Of a stretch of 39,331 nucleotides of DNA, positions 8,059 through 16,700 are shown one piece after another. Within the stretch, counting starts at the first letter, position 1. Each line of letters starts with the position of its first letter. The position numbers and the translations under genes are program-made. The stretch covers positions 1 to 39,331 of the forward strand of contig NZ_JNBQ01000036.1 of assembly GCF_001019615.1 (NCBI RefSeq), in the 5' to 3' direction. The notes under the pieces are model-generated. The model searched no databases, was not told where the DNA came from, and saw nothing but the letters and a program-made list of their open reading frames with translations. Origin of the DNA: Cellulosimicrobium funkei (GTDB lineage: Bacteria > Actinomycetota > Actinomycetes > Actinomycetales > Cellulomonadaceae).

Positions 8059-8763
8059 GTGATCGCTCTCGCAGCCTTCGACATCGCCGGCACGACCGTG
8101 GAGGAGGGAGGAGCCGTCTACCGCGCGCTGCACGACGCGGTGCGCCGGCACGGCAGCGCCGCCGACGTCGACGACGTCGCGCGCTGGATGGGCGCCGACA
8201 AGCGCACCGCCATCCGAGCGCTGCTCGCGCTCGGCGGCGACCCGACCGCCGTCGAGGAGACCTTCGTCGACTTCGAGCAGATCCTGCGCGAGGCGTACGA
8301 CGCGACGCCGCCCGTCGCGATGCCCGGCGTGCTCGACACGTTCGCCGCCCTGCGCGCACAGGACGTGCGGCTCGCCCTCACCACCGGCTTCTCCGCCGAC
8401 GTCACCGGGCTCCTGCTCGACCGCCTCGGGTGGCGGACGGGCGTCGTCGACGCCGTCGTCACCACCGACGACGTCCCCGCCGGCCGTCCCGCGCCGTACA
8501 TGGTCCACCGGGCGATGGAGCGCACGGGCGTCACCGACGTCGCGCAGGTCCTCACCGTGGGCGACACCGTGCTCGACCTGCGCGCCGGGACCCAGGCGGG
8601 GGCGCGCGTCGTCGTCGGCGTGCTCAGCGGCGGCGTCCCGCGCGCGGTCCTCGAGGCGGCGCCGCACACCCACGTCGTCGACAGCGTGGCCGATCTCCCG
8701 GCCGTGGTTAGCGAGGTCGAGGCCTCCGACGTCGGGGCGCGCGAGGTCGAGCCCGCGCGCTGA
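8059..8763 (+). CDS. Phosphonatase-like HAD hydrolase (PhnX-like)
   Basis: HAD-superfamily enzyme of 234 aa related to phosphonoacetaldehyde hydrolase. The nucleophile motif is FDIAGTTV (Asp8; Ala10 replaces the usual second Asp, as in phosphonatases). The cap segment MGADKRTAIRAL places Lys48 where PhnX has its Schiff-base lysine, with the preceding Met kept. The position of the PhnX histidine three residues after that lysine is Ala51. TDDVPAGRPAPYM carries the arginine used instead of the usual HAD lysine, and VGDTVLDL binds magnesium. GTG start with GGAAGGAC 6 nt upstream. Likely cleaves the C-P bond of phosphonoacetaldehyde or a close analogue to give phosphate. Ends just before a strong terminator. 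Confidence 0.87.
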   Translation: MIALAAFDIAGTTVEEGGAVYRALHDAVRRHGSAADVDDVARWMGADKRTAIRALLALGGDPTAVEETFVDFEQILREAYDATPPVAMPGVLDTFAALRAQDVRLALTTGFSADVTGLLLDRLGWRTGVVDAVVTTDDVPAGRPAPYMVHRAMERTGVTDVAQVLTVGDTVLDLRAGTQAGARVVVGVLSGGVPRAVLEAAPHTHVVDSVADLPAVVSEVEASDVGAREVEPAR

Positions 8764-8767
8764 ACGT

Positions 8768-8814
8768 CACGCGCTGCGGGCCGGCACCGTGCCGGTGCCG
8801 GCCCGCAGCGCGTG
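8768..8814. terminator. Strong bidirectional hairpin terminator
   Basis: A perfect 20-bp inverted repeat (arms 8768-8787 and 8795-8814, 7-nt loop) lies 5 nt after the PhnX-like stop and 19 nt from the stop of the convergent glycosidase. It has no U tract, as usual in actinobacteria, and can serve both converging transcripts. Confidence 0.85.
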
Positions 8815-8832
8815 AGAGGGGTCAAAGCCGGG

Positions 8833-10521
8833 TCAGAGCCGCGCGAGGTCGAACGTCTCCCACGGCCCGACGGCGGTCCGGTTCGCGACGAGCGGCTGGG
8901 CGCCCGCACCGTCGGCGCACACGTAGCGGCCGTTGACCTCGGCGCGCAGCGCGACCGCACCGCCACCGAGGTCCTCGAGCCGGAACCGTTCCCACGCGCC
9001 CACGGCGGCACGGTTCGCGACGAGCGGCTGAGCGCCGGCGCCTTCCGCGCACACGTACTGCCCGTTCACCTCGGCGCGCAGCGCCACGACCCCGCCGCCC
9101 AGCTCCTCCAGCCGGAACCGTTCCCGCGCGCCGACCGTCGGTCCGCCCGCGACGAGCGTGCCGCCGTCGGTCTGGCGGGCCTGGACGTACTGCGCGTTCG
9201 CGCGGGCCCGGAGGGTGACGAGGCCGGTCACGGGGCCCGGCCCACCGCCGACGACGGGCGGCGTCGGGCGCACGGCCGTGAGCGCGATCTCGCCGCGGAG
9301 CAGGCGACCGCCGTCGTTCGTGAGGCGCAGGTAGTAGTCGGAGGAGCACGCCGTGCCGTCCTCGTCGAGGGCGCGCATGCCCGACCCGGCGGGCACGTCG
9401 GCCGCCGTCGCGGCCGTCTTCGCGATCTGGTTGCCCTCGTTGTACTCGTCGAACATCGAGATGTACGCGCTCGCGACGCCCGCCCGGGCGTGGTTGTAGA
9501 ACTGGCGCCACATGAAGTCGCCGTGCGCGCGCTGGCCCTCCTGGAGGTCGCCGGGCAGGACGCACGGCTGGTAGTCGATGCCGAGGCGCACGCACTCCGC
9601 GAGGTCGGGCACCGTGGCGCGCTGGTAGAAGTCGTCCGCGCCCGCGACGTTCCCGATCCGGCCGACGAGCCACGGCGAGATCATGTCGAACGACCGGTAC
9701 ACGCCCCCGAACCCGGGTCGCGAGTCCCCGGTCCCCTCGCGCCACCACGTCGGCACGCCGCCCATGACGTAGCACCCCTGCGCCTTGAACCAGTCGACGA
9801 CCTCCTGGCACTCCTGCGGCGTGAAGGGACGCTGGGCGTCGTCGAACCCGAAGCCCCAGATGCCGACGACGGGCTTGCCGTTCTGCCGCGCGTACGCGGG
9901 CGAGGCGACGTGGGCCGACATCTTCGTCGTCCAGTCCTGCGTGATCTGGTTCCGCATCGCGTACCAGTCGCTCACGTCGTACATGACGTAGAACTTGACG
10001 CCCGCGCGCTCGGCGGCCGTGCGGGTGCGGCTCGCCATGACGTCGCGCGTCGGGCCCTCCCCGCCGAACGGGTTGAAGCGCTGGAGCGCGGCCGTGTGGA
10101 TGCCGTTCTCGGCCATCCACCGCAGGTGCGTGTCGACCGTCTGCTGGTCGTACGACGAGAAGAGGCGCGCGGGGCGGCCGTCGCCGAGCGCGGGGAACGC
10201 GGTCTGGTAGGTCGTCGTGTACTCGCGGACGTCGGGCCACGACTTGATGACGGTGTTGGTGGTCGACGGCGCCTGGTCGGCCTGGCGGGCCCAGTGCCAC
10301 CACGCGTCGATGGGGGCGCCGTCGCCCCGGCACGCGAACCAGCCCTGGTAGCCGGCGGTGATCTTGCCGACGACGTCTCCGGGCGGGCTCACCGCGACGG
10401 CGGCGCCCGGGAGGGCGGCTGCGGCCGGGCCGGAGGCGGAGGCGGAGGCGGAGGTGCCGACGGCGGCGGTCGCCGCGGCGGCGGCCGTCAGGCCGAGGAA
10501 GGAACGTCGGGTGAAGCTCAT
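8833..10521 (-). CDS. Secreted GH71/99-like glycoside hydrolase with fascin-like beta-trefoil
   Basis: Exported protein of 562 aa. A Tat signal (TRRSFLGL, residues 4-11, then an alanine-rich stretch) precedes a catalytic TIM-barrel region of about residues 50-400. That region shows ITAGYQGWFACRGDG, WHWAR, SYDQQTVDTHLRWM, KFYVMYDVSDW, VVGIWGFGF and SMFDEYNEGNQI, patterns I associate with 'glycoside hydrolase family 71/99-like' proteins. The last 125 residues are three 38-44-residue repeats typical of a fascin/ricin-like sugar-binding trefoil. The ATG at 10521 is preferred over an upstream in-frame ATG because it gives the twin-arginine signal at the N-terminus. Last gene of the minus-strand glycan operon. 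Predicted to cleave a mannose- or glucose-containing polysaccharide outside the cell; the exact linkage is unknown. Confidence 0.78.
   Translation of the reverse strand: MSFTRRSFLGLTAAAAATAAVGTSASASASGPAAAALPGAAVAVSPPGDVVGKITAGYQGWFACRGDGAPIDAWWHWARQADQAPSTTNTVIKSWPDVREYTTTYQTAFPALGDGRPARLFSSYDQQTVDTHLRWMAENGIHTAALQRFNPFGGEGPTRDVMASRTRTAAERAGVKFYVMYDVSDWYAMRNQITQDWTTKMSAHVASPAYARQNGKPVVGIWGFGFDDAQRPFTPQECQEVVDWFKAQGCYVMGGVPTWWREGTGDSRPGFGGVYRSFDMISPWLVGRIGNVAGADDFYQRATVPDLAECVRLGIDYQPCVLPGDLQEGQRAHGDFMWRQFYNHARAGVASAYISMFDEYNEGNQIAKTAATAADVPAGSGMRALDEDGTACSSDYYLRLTNDGGRLLRGEIALTAVRPTPPVVGGGPGPVTGLVTLRARANAQYVQARQTDGGTLVAGGPTVGARERFRLEELGGGVVALRAEVNGQYVCAEGAGAQPLVANRAAVGAWERFRLEDLGGGAVALRAEVNGRYVCADGAGAQPLVANRTAVGPWETFDLARL
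8836..9213 (-). repeat. Three tandem beta-trefoil repeats inside the GH71/99-like gene
   Basis: Repeat units at 9082-9213, 8950-9081 and 8836-8949 encode residues 437-480, 481-524 and 525-562. The second and third are nearly identical (LRAEVNG-Q/R-YVCA-E/D-GAGAQPL, then VANR and W-E). The first is more diverged and lacks the cysteine after YV. The pattern is a recent intragenic duplication within a three-lobed trefoil. Confidence 0.85.
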
Positions 10522-10611
10522 GTGCTCAAGTCCGTTTCTCTGGGGGCGCCGGCGCGACGTCGTCGTCGCCGCCGGCACGGTCGGTCACGTCTCGTGCAGA
10601 GCGTCGGCGAG

Positions 10612-11760
10612 CTACCCCCTCTCGCCGGGGACGGTCGTGAGCGGGACGGCACGGGGGCGGTCGGCGGCAGCGCCGACCTCCGCGCGCGCACCCGTGCCCG
10701 CGGCGTCGAGCAACGACTCCATGACGTCGAGCACGTGGAGGGCGAGCCGACCGCTCGCGCGCGGCTCGACGCCGTCGGGCGTGGCGACGAGGTCCGCGAG
10801 GCCGTACCCGCGCCCGGCGCCGGGGAACCCCGCGCTCACGGGGAGCTCGTGCCATGCGTCGGCAGCGCCCTCGGCGACGCCCCGGAGCCGGACGACGCCG
10901 TCGAACCCGTTCGGGTCGGGCACCTGGAGCGACGCCAGCGTGCCGTGCACCTCGATCGGCGGCGCCTGGCTCGCGGGCGCGTCGAAGCTCATGACGAGGG
11001 TCGAGAGCGCGCCCGACGCGTGCGTGAGGACGCCCGTCACGTGCGTGTCCACGTCGACCGGGATCTCCTCGCCGACGCGCGGCCCGGAGCCGATCGCGCG
11101 CGTCGCCCGCGCCCGGCTCGACGCGCCGACCACGGACGTCACCGGGCCGAGCAGGTGCACGAGCGCCGTGACGTAGTACGGGCCCATGTCGAACAGCGGC
11201 CCGCCGCCCGGGAGGTAGTAGAAGTCGGGGTGCGGGTGCCACCGCTCGTGGCCCGCGGTGACCATCGTCGCCGTCGCCGCGACGGGCGTGCCGAGCAGGC
11301 CCTCGTCGACCGCGCGTCGCGCGGTCTGGATCCCCGTGCCCAGCACGGTGTCCGGCGCGCACCCGACGCGCACGCCCGCGGCGTCGGCCGCGGCGAGGAC
11401 CCGCGAGGCGGCGGCCCGGTCCGCGGCGAGCGGCTTCTCGCCGTACACGTCCTTGCCGGCCGCGACCGCCGCGAGCGCCACCTCCTCGTGCGCGGCGGGC
11501 GTGGTGAGGTTGAGGACGACGTCGACCTCGGGGTCGCGCACGAGCGCGTCCACGGTGAGGGCCCGCACGCCGTGCTCGGCCGCGACGGCCGCCGCGCGAC
11601 CCGGGTCGAGGTCGGCGACGGCGACGAGCCGCAGACCGTCGAGCCGGGGGAGCGTCTCGAGGTACTGGCCGCTGATCGCGCCGCAGCCCACGATCCCGAC
11701 GCCCGCCGGACGACCGGTCGCGCCGACGGAGACCTCGAGCGTCCGCGCCTCGGCGGTCAC
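10612..11760 (-). CDS. Gfo/Idh/MocA-family sugar oxidoreductase
   Basis: NAD(P)-dependent cytoplasmic dehydrogenase of 382 aa. The Rossmann motif VGIVGCGAISGQYLETL is near residue 20. The family signature GKDVYGEKPLA is near 105 with the catalytic-site lysine. GGGPLFDMGPYYVTALVHLLGP near 185 is the usual active-site segment. It oxidises or reduces a sugar or sugar-derived substrate at a ring carbon. The GTG at 11760 overlaps the ThuA stop (GTGA, 4 nt), so the two are translationally coupled; ThuA/Gfo pairs are common in keto-sugar and glycoside-oxidation pathways. It is followed after 90 nt by the GH71/99-like gene. Probably works on a monosaccharide freed by the operon's glycosidases. Confidence 0.88.
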   Translation of the reverse strand: MTAEARTLEVSVGATGRPAGVGIVGCGAISGQYLETLPRLDGLRLVAVADLDPGRAAAVAAEHGVRALTVDALVRDPEVDVVLNLTTPAAHEEVALAAVAAGKDVYGEKPLAADRAAASRVLAAADAAGVRVGCAPDTVLGTGIQTARRAVDEGLLGTPVAATATMVTAGHERWHPHPDFYYLPGGGPLFDMGPYYVTALVHLLGPVTSVVGASSRARATRAIGSGPRVGEEIPVDVDTHVTGVLTHASGALSTLVMSFDAPASQAPPIEVHGTLASLQVPDPNGFDGVVRLRGVAEGAADAWHELPVSAGFPGAGRGYGLADLVATPDGVEPRASGRLALHVLDVMESLLDAAGTGARAEVGAAADRPRAVPLTTVPGERG

Positions 11761-12491
11761 AGCGCGTGCTCCCGCCGGCTCGCCCAGAGCATCCCTCGCT
11801 CGACCATCGTGCGGACGGTCGGGTGCTCGAGGTCCTCGGGCCGGTGCCCGACGGTGCACACGAACACCCGGCCCGCGCCCCACCGCCGCGTCCAGACGGC
11901 GGGCGAGGTCGACGCGTCGTGCCAGGGGTCCTCGGGCCGGGCCTCGACGGTCGTCGTCGCGAGGACGTCGTCGTAGTCGTCGGTGAGGACCCAGTACTGC
12001 TCGGTGGTGATCTCGAAGTCGTCGAGCCCGGCCACGACGGGGTGGTGGGACTGCTCCGGGACGACGCGCACCGCGTGCGTGACGAAGCTGTCCGTCTCGT
12101 CGCCGCACAGCGGCCCGAGCGGGGGGCCGGCGGTGCGGCGCGGGTGGTGGGCGAACTGCCCGCCGACGAGGTGCGCGTACTCGCTGCTCGCGCGGTAGGA
12201 GTCGACGATGCCGCCGTGCCAGCCCGCGAGGCCCGTGCCCGCTTCGACGGCGGCGACGAGACCGGCGACCTGCTCGGTGCTGATCTCGCTCATGGTCACG
12301 CTCTGCACCACGAGGTCGACCTGCGCCATGGTCCGCGCGTCGGCGTACACGGCGGGTGACGGCTCGACGCGCACGACGTAGCCCTGCGCGCTGAGGAAGG
12401 GGACGAACAGGTCGGTCGTCTCCTCGGGCCGGTGCCCGGACCAGCCGCCGCGGACGACGAGGGCGGTGGGCGGGGACGTGCGGTCGGTCAT
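11757..12491 (-). CDS. ThuA-like domain protein
   Basis: ThuA-family protein of 244 aa with a class-I glutamine-amidotransferase-like fold. It starts with ALVVRGGWSGHRPEE, continues with VDLVVQSVTMSEIS and GTGLAGWHGGIVDSYR, and has VGGQFAHHP and the closing RRWGAGRVFVCTVGH, all hallmarks of the ThuA domain. ThuA proteins occur in sugar (trehalose, keto-sugar) utilisation operons; their chemistry is poorly defined. The ATG at 12491 is 103 nt downstream of the DUF4432 stop, and the end overlaps the Gfo/Idh/MocA start by 4 nt. Coupled expression suggests both act on the same sugar intermediate. Confidence 0.87.
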   Translation of the reverse strand: MTDRTSPPTALVVRGGWSGHRPEETTDLFVPFLSAQGYVVRVEPSPAVYADARTMAQVDLVVQSVTMSEISTEQVAGLVAAVEAGTGLAGWHGGIVDSYRASSEYAHLVGGQFAHHPRRTAGPPLGPLCGDETDSFVTHAVRVVPEQSHHPVVAGLDDFEITTEQYWVLTDDYDDVLATTTVEARPEDPWHDASTSPAVWTRRWGAGRVFVCTVGHRPEDLEHPTVRTMVERGMLWASRREHAL

Positions 12492-12594
12492 GCGACAGCC
12501 TCCTGGGCGGTCTCGCGCGGGGCGCGGGCAGTGGGGTCGGCGGACGGCTCGTGCTGGTTCACGGGGGGATCGCGGTGCGGTCCGGGCGAGAGGG

Positions 12595-13608
12595 TCAGAC
12601 GCGCTCGACGTCGAACCGCACGGCGTAGGAGACGGCCTCGCCCGGTGCGAGGACGGGCAGGACGCCCGCCTCGCGCGCGGCGACGCGGCCGCCGATCGCG
12701 GGCGCGTTCATGGGCTCGAGCCCGAGGACGTTCTGCCCGGGGGCGAACATCTTCCACTGGTACAGCACGGGCAGGGTCGCGGTCGGGAACGAGACGGTCA
12801 GGCGCAGCCCCAGCTCGCGGTTCGTCACGACGGCGCGCCCGGTCCCGGGCACGAGGTCGTGCCGGTGGACCCGCTGGCGGTAGCCGTCGGCGGGCGCGGT
12901 GATCTCGCGCCAGCGGTCGCCGACGGCGTCCGGCCCGTCGGGCTCGACGTGCTGCGACGAGACGTCGAGCTCCGCGGCCTCGGAGACGAGCGGCCACCCG
13001 AGGTTCGCGTGGTAGAGCACGAGGTGCGGCTCGGGGCGCCACCCCTCGTTGGTCACGGTGTCCTCGACGGTGACCGACGTCGTCCCGAGACCCGCGCGGA
13101 CCCGGCGCCGGAGCACGAGGTGCTCCTCGTGGAGCGACGCCTGGCGGACGACGCCCTCGACCACGATCTCGTCGCCCACGACGGCGGCGCGCTCCACGCT
13201 CGCCGGGACCGCGGTGAGCCGGCCGTGCTGCGGGAACCGTCGCCCGTCGTCCACCGTGGGCGACCCGACGTGGTCGAGGCCGCACGTGACGAGCAGCCCG
13301 CCGCCAAACGTCGTGCCGAAGTCGTCGCCCTGGTAGAGCCCGGGCGCGGCGAGCCCCGCGGGGGCCATCCACGCGAGCGGGACGCCGTGCACCGTGACCC
13401 GGCCGAGGTCGAGCGCGCGGTCGGGCAGCACGTCGAGCTCCAGCCCGCCGCCCGTCACGACGCGCACGCGGCGCGCCCCGCGGGCCGGGCCGTCGGCGTC
13501 GACGAGCTGCTCGACGCGCGCGACCTGGCCGAGCCAGCCGGCGCGCCGCCGGACCTCGCCGGGGTCCGCCCCGTGGATCGTCCCGGGTTCGTCGCCCGCT
13601 GCCGTCAT
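12595..13608 (-). CDS. DUF4432 aldose-epimerase-like protein
   Basis: Cytoplasmic protein of 337 aa with the galactose-mutarotase-like fold. Visible features are LDVLPDRALDLG (residues 57-68), FGGGLLVTCGLDHVGSP (about 101-117) with candidate catalytic residues, QHGRL, LVLYHANLGWPLV and NVLGLEPMNAP, the usual DUF4432 pattern. These proteins accompany sugar-catabolic operons and are inferred to interconvert anomers or sugar-acid isomers. The ATG at 13608 is downstream of two strong hairpins (13654-13714), so its expression may drop relative to the genes upstream. It is followed by ThuA and the Gfo dehydrogenase in the same orientation. Confidence 0.82.
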   Translation of the reverse strand: MTAAGDEPGTIHGADPGEVRRRAGWLGQVARVEQLVDADGPARGARRVRVVTGGGLELDVLPDRALDLGRVTVHGVPLAWMAPAGLAAPGLYQGDDFGTTFGGGLLVTCGLDHVGSPTVDDGRRFPQHGRLTAVPASVERAAVVGDEIVVEGVVRQASLHEEHLVLRRRVRAGLGTTSVTVEDTVTNEGWRPEPHLVLYHANLGWPLVSEAAELDVSSQHVEPDGPDAVGDRWREITAPADGYRQRVHRHDLVPGTGRAVVTNRELGLRLTVSFPTATLPVLYQWKMFAPGQNVLGLEPMNAPAIGGRVAAREAGVLPVLAPGEAVSYAVRFDVERV

Positions 13609-13653
13609 GTCCTGCGTCCTCTCCTGCGGGCCTCCTGCGGGCCCGTCCGTGCG

Positions 13654-13714
13654 CGGCGGGGTCCGGGTCGCCCCGGACCCCGCCGTCGTGCCGGCCGCGC
13701 GGGTGCGCGGCCGG
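13654..13714 (-). terminator. Two consecutive GC-rich hairpins within the operon
   Basis: Hairpin A has 13-bp arms (13654-13666 / 13673-13685, 6-nt loop). Hairpin B has 10-bp arms (13691-13700 / 13705-13714, GGGT loop). They follow the stop of the giant beta-helix gene by 6 nt and precede the DUF4432 start (13608) by 46 nt. They can act as a terminator or as an attenuator/processing site splitting the long transcript. Confidence 0.75.
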
Positions 13715-13720
13715 GATGTG

Positions 13721-16700
13721 TCAGCCGCAGCGCACGGCGTCGTACGGCGCCGTGAGGACGACGTCGCCGCCGTCCGCGGTGACGGTGACCTGCGCCGCGC
13801 CCGCCTCGACCGCCGTCGCCCGTGTCGCGAACGACTGGTAGGCGCTCTTCCCCGGGGCGACGTCGTCGACCGTGCGCTCCCCGAACGGCGTCGCGAGGCG
13901 CACCGTCACGGGGTCCTCGCCTCCGTTGCGGGCGCGGACCGCGACGTACGCGCGGCCCGCGAGGCACCGCCCGGTCGCCTCGACCTCGACGTCGGTCGTC
14001 GGCGCGACGACGAACACGGCGGTGAGCGACGTGTCGGCCGCGAGCGCGAACGCGTATCGCGCGTCGCGGGAGACCACGGCGCCGGAGGCGTCGCGCCAGC
14101 CGGCGAACGCCGACCCGTCGGCGGGCTCGGCGACCACGGCCACCGCGCTCCCGGTCTCGTACCGGCCCGGCTCCGCCTCGTTGCCCTCGACGCGCACGGT
14201 CCCGGCGGCACCCTCCGCGGCGTCCGCCGCGACGCCCAGCGCCGACGTCGCCATGTGGATGGCGAGGGGGTTGACGATCGTCACCGGGCCACGGCTCGTG
14301 GTGCCGTTGAACCGCATGAGGTTGACGACGCTCACCGTGCTCGACGCGTCCGCGTCGACGGTGTGCCCGCCCGGGCCGAGGTTGTCCGTCCCGAGGTTGA
14401 ACGCCCGGACCGCGGCACCGTCGCTCGCGACGATGCCGTCGTGCGTGCCGTACGCGAACGTGTTGAGCACCGTGAGGTCCTGCGACCCGGTCGCCCGCAC
14501 GAGGACCTCGCGCTCGCGCGCGACCGGGTCGATGACCTGGCCGAACAGGTCGGCCCCCTCGACCCAGCCCGGCAGCCCGTACGCGAGGCGCGTGATGACG
14601 TTGCCGTTGGACAGCACGTTCTCGACCGTGCCGCCCTCGTTGGCGCCGACGTGCACGCCCTCGGAGAGGAAGAGGCCGACCGCGCGCCGCACGAGGAACC
14701 CGTCCGCCGCGGCGGTGAGGTCGATCGCGTTCCACGCGTTCGTCAGTCCGACGTTCACCACGTAGTTCCCCGGCGCGTCGCCGCGCACGGCGAACGGGTA
14801 GGACCGGACGCCGTCCGGGCCGGCCGGGTTGTTCTCGGGGTGGAAGACGCGCAGCCCGCGCAGGCCTGCGTCCTCGCCCGCGAGGGTGACGAACGCCGTC
14901 TCGTCGACCGACGGGTCGGGCTCGCCCGGCGCCGCCGGAGCCACGCCGCCCTCGTACGCGAGGAGCACGGTGCCGCCGCTCAGCTCGAGCGAGTCGCGGT
15001 TCGCCACGCCCGCGGAGCCGCGCAGCTCCACGCCCGCGGGGACCGTGAGGTGCCCGCGCACGGTGTACCAGCCCGCGGGCAGGTACACGACGCCGCCGCC
15101 TGCGGCCGCGGTGTCGTCGAGCGCCGCCTGGATCGCCGCCGTCACGTCGACGTCGGAGATCCGGCCCGGCGTGCGGGGCACGTCGTACGGGGTCTTCGTG
15201 ACGTCGACGAGCCGCTCGGCCGGACGCGGCGCGAGGACCGTCTCCGGCCGCGCGGGCACGCCGCCGTCCGGACCCTCGAGGACGTGGACCGTCCCCTCCA
15301 AGGCACCGCTCACGTCGGTGCCCGTGAGCTTGACGTAGCCGCCCGACGTGTTGCGGACCGCGGCCTCGGAGCCCTCGAGGGTGCCGCCCGCGAAGGCGGT
15401 GCCCCAGCGGTCGTCGGAGACCTCGACCTGGACGGCGACGTCCGTGCGGCGCACCTCGGTGTCGAGGAACGAGCCGGTGAAGCTCGCGCGCTGACCCTTG
15501 ACGATGCGGATGCCGACCGCGTAGTCCGCGACCGTGATCCCGGAGAACTCGTCCCACTCCAGGTCGCCGAGCACCAGGCCCGTGCCGTGCTCGCGCGTCC
15601 ACGCGTCGAGGACCGCACGCTCCGGCGCGTCGTACGCGGCGCCCGCACCGGCCCAGACGCCGTTGTCGAACGTCACGTCCTGCCACGTACCGACGTCCGC
15701 GCCGTTGTACGCGACGACGCCCTCGAGCAGCGCGGTCCCGACGACGTCGCGCACGTTCGCGATCTCGTGCACCTGCGAGCCCGGACCGCCCTCGCCGCGG
15801 TCGTGCGCCATCGTGGAGATCCCGATGCCGCGGTACGAGTTGAGCATCGTCACGTGCTCGACGCTGCTCATCATGTAGTTCTGCTCGCCCTGCCACGCGC
15901 GGCCCGGGAGCTCGACCGTGAAGCCGTAGGGCACGGGGTCCGCCGCGTCCTGGCCGGGGTAGTACGTGGTGACGCCGACGACGCCCGCGTTCCCGCCCAC
16001 GCGGAACAGGCTCGGGCCGTCGTCGCCCGACGGCAGGTCCGCGACGACGACCGTCCCGTCGAGCGGGTCGGCGTCGGGCGAGATCGCGCGGTCGGGGTGG
16101 TCGCCGCGCAGCGTGCAGTGCGGGAGCACCTCGAGCGTGCCCGTGACGCGGTACGTGCCCGCGGGGAGCCACACCGTGCCGCCCGTCGCGTCCTGGCACG
16201 CGTACAGCGCCGCCTGGATCGCCGCGGTCGAGTCGGCCTCGCCCGTGGGGTCGGCGCCGAAGTCCGTGACCACCTGGTCCGCGACCACGACGTCCTCGGT
16301 CGGGAACACGGTCTCGACGAGGCGGGGCTCGACCGGGACGGCCGGAGCCCGACGCACCTCGAGGTCCGTCAGCGCGAACGCCGCGCGCTGCGTCGCCCGC
16401 TCGTCGAGCGCGAGGCGCACGTAGCGCGCGTCGACCGGCTCGAACCGGGTGCGCACCCCCGTCGCGTCGATCGCGCCGGCGCTCGCGACCTCGTCGTAGG
16501 TCGTGCCGTCCGTCGACACCTCCACGCGGTAGACGTGCGCGTAGTCCGGCGTCCAGCGCACGAGCACCTCGTCGATCTCGGTGACGGCGCCCAGGTCGAC
16601 CTGGACCCACTCGGCGTCGCCGTCGCGCGCGGAGGTCCACGCGGTGCCGCGGTCCCCGTCCGTCGCCGCGGCGGCAGGGCCTCCCGAGCTCACCGTCACG

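Noticed and set aside
8812-11976. Plus-strand open frame of about 1050 codons
   Set aside because: Low-complexity composition, antisense to well-supported GH and dehydrogenase genes.
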